This document shows positions 1 to 6,790 of a stretch of DNA of 6,790 nt, in pieces (the stretch's first letter is position 1; each line of letters opens with the position of its first letter). The notes beneath the pieces are model-generated. The model was given only the letters and a program-made list of their open reading frames with translations. It did no database searches and was not told where the DNA came from. The stretch spans positions 218 through 7,007 of the forward strand of contig DEKA01000055.1 in assembly GCA_002353635.1 (NCBI GenBank). The letters run 5' to 3'. This DNA comes from Lachnospiraceae bacterium UBA2734 (GTDB taxonomy: Bacteria > Bacillota > Clostridia > Lachnospirales > Lachnospiraceae). The position numbers were made by a program, and so were the translations under genes.

Positions 1-1079
1 CGGCTGATGCGCTCCTTCTTGCCCGAACGGGGGTTGTAAACGTATGAACCGGCCTGCACCTTGCCGCTATAGACACGGAAATAAACCAGACGGCCCATGA
101 AGGGGTCGGTAGCAATCTTGAATGCCAGAGCGGCTGTAGGCTCGCTCTCGAGGGGCTTGCGGTCTTCCTCTTCACCGGTCTCGGGGTTGGTACCCTTGAT
201 GGCCTGAGTGTCCTCAGGAGAGGGCAGGAAGGCGCAGGTGTAGTCGAGCAGCGGCTGCACACCCTTGTTCTTATAAGAAGAACCGAGCAGCATCGGGCAG
301 CACTCCATGGCTACACAGCCCTTGCGGATAGCAGCGATGATCTCGTCCTCAGTGATGGTCGAAGGATCCTCGAGATATTTCTCCATGAGGTTGTCGTCAT
401 AGTTGGCTGCACCCTCAAGGAGCTTGTCGCGCCACTCGTCGGCGTCGTCCTTGAGGTCAGCGGGAATCTCGTCCACCTCATACTCAGCACCCATGGTCTC
501 ATCGTGCCACAGGATAGCCTTCATCTTGATGAGGTCAACGACGCCCTTGAAGTTCTCCTCAGCGCCGATAGGAATCTGGATAACGATAGGATTGGCACCT
601 AAGATGTCCTTCATCTGCTGTACAGTCTCGAAGAAGTCGGCACCCGAGCGGTCCATCTTGTTCACATAACCGATACGCGGCACGTTGTATTTATCAGCCT
701 GACGCCACACGGTCTCCGACTGAGGCTGCACGCCGTCAGCAGCAGAGTAAGTAGCGATGGCACCGTCGAGCACACGCAGTGAGCGCTCTACCTCAGCGGT
801 GAAGTCAACGTGTCCCGGAGTGTCAATGAGGTTGATCTTGTAGGTCTTCCCGTTCCAGTTCCAGTTACAAGTAGTAGCAGCAGAGGTGATGGTGATACCA
901 CGCTCCTGCTCCTGCTCCATGTAGTCCATGGTAGCTGTGCCGTCGTGTGTCTCACCGATTTTATAGTTGACACCGGTATAATACAGGATACGCTCTGTCA
1001 GAGTAGTCTTTCCTGCATCGATATGTGCCATAATACCGATGTTCCTGGTTCTCTCCAGGGGATATTCTCTTTCTGCCAC
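1..1079 (-). CDS. fusA: Elongation factor G, N-terminal 359 residues (runs off left edge)
   Basis: Translational GTPase that moves tRNA and mRNA through the ribosome after peptide bond formation and helps recycle ribosomes. No frame interruption is seen across 359 codons, about half of a ~700-residue EF-G. G-domain motifs are intact: P-loop AHIDAGKT (18-25), RGIT (60-63), DTPGH (86-90), NKMD (140-143) and GSSYKNKG (266-273). Domain II begins near residue 314. The start is GTG, giving VAEREYPLERTRNIGIM, because AGGAGG sits 8 nt upstream and the N-terminus aligns with family starts. Odd: residues 1 to about 50 resemble Lachnospiraceae EF-G, while residues from about 72 on (ATYSAADGVQPQSETVWRQ, WHDETMGAEY at 191-200, EEEDRKP at 303-309) resemble Bacteroidetes EF-G. 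Arginine codons are AGA/AGG only at 4, 10 and 12, then CGT/CGC fourteen times. A hairpin terminator separates it from rpsG. Identity is certain; the mosaic origin is inference. Confidence 0.96.
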   Translation of the reverse strand, partial: MAEREYPLERTRNIGIMAHIDAGKTTLTERILYYTGVNYKIGETHDGTATMDYMEQEQERGITITSAATTCNWNWNGKTYKINLIDTPGHVDFTAEVERSLRVLDGAIATYSAADGVQPQSETVWRQADKYNVPRIGYVNKMDRSGADFFETVQQMKDILGANPIVIQIPIGAEENFKGVVDLIKMKAILWHDETMGAEYEVDEIPADLKDDADEWRDKLLEGAANYDDNLMEKYLEDPSTITEDEIIAAIRKGCVAMECCPMLLGSSYKNKGVQPLLDYTCAFLPSPEDTQAIKGTNPETGEEEDRKPLESEPTAALAFKIATDPFMGRLVYFRVYSGKVQAGSYVYNPRSGKKERIS

Positions 1080-1087
1080 AGGTTTTT

Positions 1088-1093
1088 CCTCCT
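1088..1093 (-). promoter_or_regulatory. Ribosome binding site of fusA (fixes a GTG start)
   Basis: The minus strand reads AGGAGG followed by an 8-nt A-rich spacer and GTG. No ATG lies nearby in frame before the conserved TRNIGIM segment except the internal methionine at codon 17, inside that segment, so this site decides the GTG start. Confidence 0.85.
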
Positions 1094-1128
1094 AAATTGG
1101 AACACAAACGAACAATTCTTCACGGGTC

Positions 1129-1168
1129 TTATTTTCAACAGGGGCTTGAACATTCTCCATGAAAATAA
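1129..1168. repeat. Inverted repeat in the fusA leader
   Basis: TTATTTTCA at 1129-1137 is perfectly repeated in inverted orientation (TGAAAATAA) at 1160-1168, with 22 nt between. It lies between the rpsG-fusA terminator-like hairpin and the fusA ribosome binding site. It could be an RNA stem or an operator-like site. The arms are AT-rich and only 9 bp, so chance is possible. No convincing -35/-10 pair was found in this leader. Confidence 0.4.
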
Positions 1169-1181
1169 CTGCCCACGCAGA

Positions 1182-1221
1182 TTTTATAAAAGCCGGAGCA
1201 GAGCCTGTACTCCGCTCCGGC
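1182..1221 (-). terminator. Intrinsic terminator or attenuator between rpsG and fusA
   Basis: On the minus strand a 12-bp stem (arms 1210-1221 and 1192-1203: GCCGGAGCGGAG with CTCTGCTCCGGC, one G-T wobble) closes a 6-nt loop (TACAGG) and is followed at once by TTTTATAAAAT. A GC-rich stem plus a U-run is the standard form of an intrinsic terminator. The run of four T is short, so partial termination or attenuation is as likely as a full stop. It lies about 26 nt after the rpsG stop codon and 112 nt before the fusA start. Confidence 0.7.
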
Positions 1222-1226
1222 CGGAT

Positions 1227-1241
1227 CCGGCGAAGCGCCGG
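1227..1241 (-). other. Small GC-rich hairpin after rpsG stop
   Basis: CCGGCG and CGCCGG form a perfect 6-bp stem with a 3-nt loop, starting 6 nt after the rpsG TGA and just before the larger terminator stem. On its own it has no T-run. It may stack with, or compete against, the adjacent hairpin, or protect the rpsG 3' end. Confidence 0.45.
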
Positions 1242-1247
1242 GATCGA

Positions 1248-1718
1248 TCAGAATCTGTAGTGAGAGAATGCTCTGTTTGCATCTGCCATCTTGTGCATAT
1301 CTTCCTTACGCTTTACAGATGCGCCTGTGTTGTTGAAGGCATCAAGGATCTCTCCTGCAAGCTTGTCTTCCATATTCTTCTCGCCTCTCTTGCGGGAGAA
1401 CATAGTGATCCAGCGAAGTGCCAGTGCCTGTCTTCTCTCAGGTCTTACCTCGATAGGTACCTGATATGTGGCACCGCCGATACGTCTTGCCTTAACCTCG
1501 AGTACAGGCATTACGTTGTTCATAGCGCCCTCAAATACCTCGAGTGCGGGCTTGCCGGCCTTTTCCTCTACCTTTGCAAATGCACCGTATACAATCTTCT
1601 GTGCAACGCCCTTCTTACCATCAAGCATGATGCTGTTGATAAGCTTTGTTACGACCTTGCTGTTGTATAAGGGATCTGCTAAAACATCTCTTTTCTGTAC
1701 ATGTCCTTTACGCGGCAT
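1248..1718 (-). CDS. rpsG: 30S ribosomal protein S7
   Basis: Primary 16S rRNA-binding protein that nucleates assembly of the 30S head and lines the E-site/mRNA exit region. It is 156 residues, the usual Firmicutes length, and complete. Recognisable segments are MPRKGHVQKRDVLADPLYNS at the N-terminus, the central KARRIGGATYQVPIEVRPER block and the C-terminal HKMADANRAFSHYRF. An open frame continues 14 codons further upstream (MSTYELSIDKEGSI). The start at 1718 is chosen because MPRKG is the conserved family start and AAGGAGGG lies 7 nt before it. It follows rpsL by 155 nt and precedes fusA by 168 nt. In E. coli, S7 represses its own operon at the rpsL-rpsG junction; whether that applies here is not shown by the sequence. 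Codon use (AGA frequent) matches rpsL and rpoC. Confidence 0.98.
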   Translation of the reverse strand: MPRKGHVQKRDVLADPLYNSKVVTKLINSIMLDGKKGVAQKIVYGAFAKVEEKAGKPALEVFEGAMNNVMPVLEVKARRIGGATYQVPIEVRPERRQALALRWITMFSRKRGEKNMEDKLAGEILDAFNNTGASVKRKEDMHKMADANRAFSHYRF

Positions 1719-1725
1719 GATACTT

Positions 1726-1733
1726 CCCTCCTT
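1726..1733 (-). promoter_or_regulatory. Ribosome binding site of rpsG
   Basis: The minus strand reads AAGGAGGG with a 7-nt spacer to ATG at 1718. Its position selects the conserved MPRKG start over the upstream in-frame ATG at 1760. Confidence 0.88.
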
Positions 1734-1807
1734 ATCAATGGATAATTCATAGGTACTCACTCATTTGCTGTGTCCATGCTGGTGTCTATACACGTGCAGA
1801 AAAGCTA

Positions 1808-1830
1808 TCTGTGCTGCCCCGAAGCACAGA
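1808..1830 (-). other. Stem-loop in the rpsL-rpsG intercistronic region
   Basis: TCTGTGCT and AGCACAGA form a perfect 8-bp stem with a 7-nt loop, 43 nt after the rpsL stop. Downstream on the minus strand comes TAGCTTTTCT, a weak T-run offset by 4 nt. It could be a weak attenuator, a processing site or a regulatory fold. The place is equivalent to where S7 acts in E. coli, but no specific resemblance to that RNA was seen. Confidence 0.45.
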
Positions 1831-1873
1831 CCGCGAATATAGAATCCAACATTCTGTTACAAATTAGCCAGTA

Positions 1874-2293
1874 TTATTTAGCAGCCTTAGGTCTCTTAGC
1901 GCCATACTTGGAGCGGGCCTGTTTGCGGTTTGCAACACCTGCCGTATCAAGAGTTCCACGGATAATGTGGTATCTTGTACCGGGCAGATCCTTAACTCTT
2001 CCGCCTCTGATCATAACTACGGAGTGCTCCTGAAGGTTATGACCCTCGCCGGGAATGTAAGATGTAACTTCCATTCCGTTGGAAAGACGAACTCTGGCGA
2101 TCTTACGCAGAGCGGAGTTAGGCTTCTTAGGTGTAGCTGTCTTTACGGCAGTGCAAACACCTCTCTTCTGCGGTGCGGACTGATCAATCTGTCTCTTCTT
2201 GAGAGAGTTGAAGCCCACCTGAAGAGCAGGAGCCTTGGATTTCTTGCTGGAAACCTGACGTCCCTTTCTTACCAGCTGGTTAAATGTCGGCAT
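1874..2293 (-). CDS. rpsL: 30S ribosomal protein S12
   Basis: Decoding-centre protein of the small subunit, controlling accuracy of tRNA selection and the site of classic streptomycin resistance changes. It is 139 residues and complete. Residues ~25-38 form the insertion that lengthens Gram-positive S12 relative to E. coli. TPKKPNSALRK (54-64) and PGEGHNLQEH (81-90) are intact. K56 and K101 are the counterparts of E. coli K43 and K88, so the usual streptomycin-sensitive residues are present. D102 in VKDLPG corresponds to the aspartate that is methylthiolated in some bacteria. The start MPTFNQLVRKG follows AAGGAGGTGA by 6 nt. It is the first gene of the str block here, 215 nt after rpoC, with its own promoter-like sequence and a folded leader. 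Identity is certain. Confidence 0.99.
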   Translation of the reverse strand: MPTFNQLVRKGRQVSSKKSKAPALQVGFNSLKKRQIDQSAPQKRGVCTAVKTATPKKPNSALRKIARVRLSNGMEVTSYIPGEGHNLQEHSVVMIRGGRVKDLPGTRYHIIRGTLDTAGVANRKQARSKYGAKRPKAAK

Positions 2294-2299
2294 TCTATT

Positions 2300-2309
2300 T
2301 CACCTCCTT
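2300..2309 (-). promoter_or_regulatory. Ribosome binding site of rpsL, near-perfect
   Basis: The minus strand reads AAGGAGGTGA, complementary to the 16S 3' end over its full length, 6 nt before ATG. This predicts very strong initiation. Confidence 0.9.
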
Positions 2310-2319
2310 GTAAAATTTA

Positions 2320-2344
2320 TGTTTCTCCTTAACCGTGAGAAACA
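2320..2344 (-). other. Leader hairpin just upstream of the rpsL ribosome binding site
   Basis: TGTTTCTC and GAGAAACA form a perfect 8-bp stem with a 9-nt loop, ending 10 nt before AAGGAGGTGA. The loop and 3' arm together contain a second AAGGAG. The hairpin leaves the real site unpaired, so it may keep it open, act as a ribosome standby site, or serve as a protein-binding element. The function is inferred. Confidence 0.5.
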
Positions 2345-2386
2345 CAGTTTCCTTCCCGTGCCCTCTGAAAATAAGAGAGAACACAA

Positions 2387-2414
2387 GAACGATGTGCCGG
2401 GCGGCACACCGTCC
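2387..2414 (-). other. Strong stem-loop at the 5' end of the str transcript
   Basis: On the minus strand the arms 2414-2403 and 2398-2387 pair over 12 bp (including G-T wobbles) around loop GCCC; the core is TGTGCC-GCCC-GGCACA. With wobble pairs the pairing extends outward to about 2421 and 2380, which includes the -10 element. A transcript starting near 2410 would keep an 8-bp stem at its very 5' end. A transcript reading through from rpoC would form the longer stem of up to 19 bp. Possible roles are 5'-end protection of the str mRNA, or processing or termination of rpoBC transcripts. Confidence 0.65.
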
Positions 2415-2416
2415 TT

Positions 2417-2445
2417 ATATTAAACATACTGCGTTCTCTTGTCAA
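2417..2445 (-). promoter_or_regulatory. Sigma-A-type promoter for rpsL (str operon)
   Basis: A perfect -35 TTGACA (2445-2440), a 17-nt spacer, and -10 TAATAT (2422-2417; 4 of 6 consensus). The predicted transcription start is the G near 2410, giving a leader of about 117 nt. Its location in the rpoC-rpsL gap makes it the likely driver of rpsL-rpsG independently of the upstream rpoBC promoter. Confidence 0.72.
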
Positions 2446-2508
2446 CTGAATTTTGTTATGTTCAGCGTCCCTTGTGAGGACGAAAAACCAGGATGGGAAG
2501 CCCTTTCC

Positions 2509-6258
<3,750 letters not shown>

Positions 6259-6273
6259 TCTACCCTCAATTCT

Positions 6274-6289
6274 GCTGTCGTAGGACAGC
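6274..6289 (-). other. Small hairpin in the rpoB-rpoC gap
   Basis: GCTGTC and GACAGC form a perfect 6-bp stem with a 4-nt loop (CTAC), 5 nt upstream of the weak TGAGGG ribosome binding site of rpoC (6268-6263). An alternative stem, GTAGG with CCTAC (arms 6293-6289 and 6284-6280), uses overlapping bases and excludes it. No T-run follows, so it is not a terminator. It may tune rpoC translation. Confidence 0.4.
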
Positions 6290-6319
6290 CTACCTTGTCA
6301 GTTACTGCAGCGGTGATGC

Positions 6320-6790
6320 TCACTCCTCGTGGTTGCCGTCACCGAAGTCATCCTCATCTGCAGTGCTGCCTGCTGCGGCATTTGCTTCCTCCTCCGGATT
6401 CTCATCCTCAGAGTTCTGCAGCTCGCCTTCTGCGTTGAATTCCTGAACGGTCATGCCGCCCTGTGCAAGGGTTCCTCTGTCCGTATCTCCGGTATCCTTG
6501 AAGTTGTTGGCCATAGCGAACTTGTAGATTGCGGAATCGCCATAGTCGATGTCCTCGGAGATCTCGACTTCCGTCCCGTCGTCCTTGAGAACCTGCACAT
6601 CAAGCCCCAGTGCCTGGAGCTCCTTGAGCAGAACCTTGAAGGATTCAGGAATGCCGGACTCAGGAATATTCTCGCCCTTGATGATGGCTTCGTATGTCTT
6701 CACACGTCCTACGACATCATCCGACTTGACTGTCAGAATCTCCTGCAGTGTGTATGCAGCGCCGTAAGCCTCGAGAGCCCACACCTCCAT
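6320..6790 (-). CDS. rpoB: RNA polymerase subunit beta, C-terminal 156 residues (runs off right edge)
   Basis: C-terminal end of the RNA polymerase beta subunit, which anchors beta to the beta' clamp and active site region. The visible part opens with MEVWALEAYGAAYTLQEIL, an internal stretch of the family, so the Met at the window edge is not the true start. The conserved core continues through VKSDDVVGRVKTYEAI and PESFKVLLKELQALGLDV to about residue 68. After that comes a tail of roughly 87 residues that E. coli lacks, containing KDTGDTDRGTLAQGGMTVQEF and ending in an acidic, Ala/Glu/Asp-rich stretch (about 120-156). Acidic beta tails are known in Firmicutes, for example B. subtilis. It ends in TGA, 61 nt before rpoC. 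Identity is certain; only the length of the missing upstream part is unknown. Confidence 0.98.
   Translation of the reverse strand: MEVWALEAYGAAYTLQEILTVKSDDVVGRVKTYEAIIKGENIPESGIPESFKVLLKELQALGLDVQVLKDDGTEVEISEDIDYGDSAIYKFAMANNFKDTGDTDRGTLAQGGMTVQEFNAEGELQNSEDENPEEEANAAAGSTADEDDFGDGNHEE

Noticed and set aside
311..973. Short minus-strand open frames inside fusA (311-502 and 788-973)
   Set aside because: They are in a different frame from EF-G. The EF-G frame itself is open throughout and ends in phase at the window edge.
1094..1140. Possible fusA promoters: TTGAAA-17 nt-ATTGTT, or a Bacteroidetes-type TTG ... TTCGTTTG
   Set aside because: The first has a poor -10. The second deviates from TAnnTTTG and its spacing is too long. 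Neither is strong enough to annotate.
810..1670. 286-codon plus-strand open frame across fusA, the gap and rpsG
   Set aside because: It overlaps two certain genes in antisense and lacks a ribosome binding site or recognisable protein features.
1719..1760. 14-codon N-terminal extension of S7
   Set aside because: The family start MPRKG has its own strong ribosome binding site 7 nt upstream. The extension is not family-like.
1835..1865. Possible rpsG promoter TTGTAA-15 nt-TATATT
   Set aside because: Spacer too short and -35 weak.
2465..2508. rpoC terminator formed by CGTCC/GGACG
   Set aside because: The stem is only 5 bp, and the T-run precedes rather than follows it on the transcribed strand.
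2294..2508. L7Ae-like ribosomal protein gene, found between rpoC and rpsL in some Firmicutes
   Set aside because: No reading frame of suitable size or resemblance exists in this 215-nt gap.

Overview
The window is a core informational locus from a Gram-positive, Clostridia-type bacterium, most likely Lachnospiraceae. All genes lie on the minus strand. In transcription order they are the 3' end of rpoB, complete rpoC, complete rpsL, complete rpsG, and the 5' half of fusA. The order beta - beta' - S12 - S7 - EF-G is the classic junction of the rpoBC and str operons. The Lachnospiraceae assignment rests on recalled family resemblance of the RpoC N-terminus, S12 (Gram-positive length, 139 aa) and S7 (156 aa), on strong AAGGAGG-type ribosome binding sites, and on mixed AGA/CGY arginine codon use.

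Layout in transcription order (right to left): rpoB C-terminus 6790-6320; a 61-nt gap with a small hairpin; rpoC 6258-2509; a 215-nt gap holding a good sigma-A-type promoter (TTGACA, 17 nt, TAATAT), a strong stem-loop at the predicted transcript start and a second hairpin just before the rpsL ribosome binding site; rpsL 2293-1874; a 155-nt gap with one hairpin; rpsG 1718-1248; a 168-nt gap with two GC-rich hairpins, one followed by TTTT, which looks like an intrinsic terminator or attenuator; and fusA from a GTG start at 1079 off the left edge. No gap exceeds 300 nt. I see no RNA gene, mobile element, CRISPR array or cryptic extra gene, and no L7Ae-like gene between rpoC and rpsL.

Functionally, RpoB and RpoC form the RNA polymerase catalytic core. 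S12 and S7 are 30S proteins at the decoding centre and the 30S head, and EF-G drives translocation.

The most notable observation is that fusA looks mosaic. Its ribosome binding site and first ~50 codons read as Lachnospiraceae EF-G. From about codon 72 onward the protein reads as Bacteroidetes (Prevotella-like) EF-G, and arginine codons change from AGA/AGG at codons 4, 10 and 12 to only CGT/CGC at all 14 later arginines. This is either intragenic recombination into an essential gene or an assembly chimera at a conserved stretch. The sequence alone cannot decide between them. I found no undescribed multi-gene system here.
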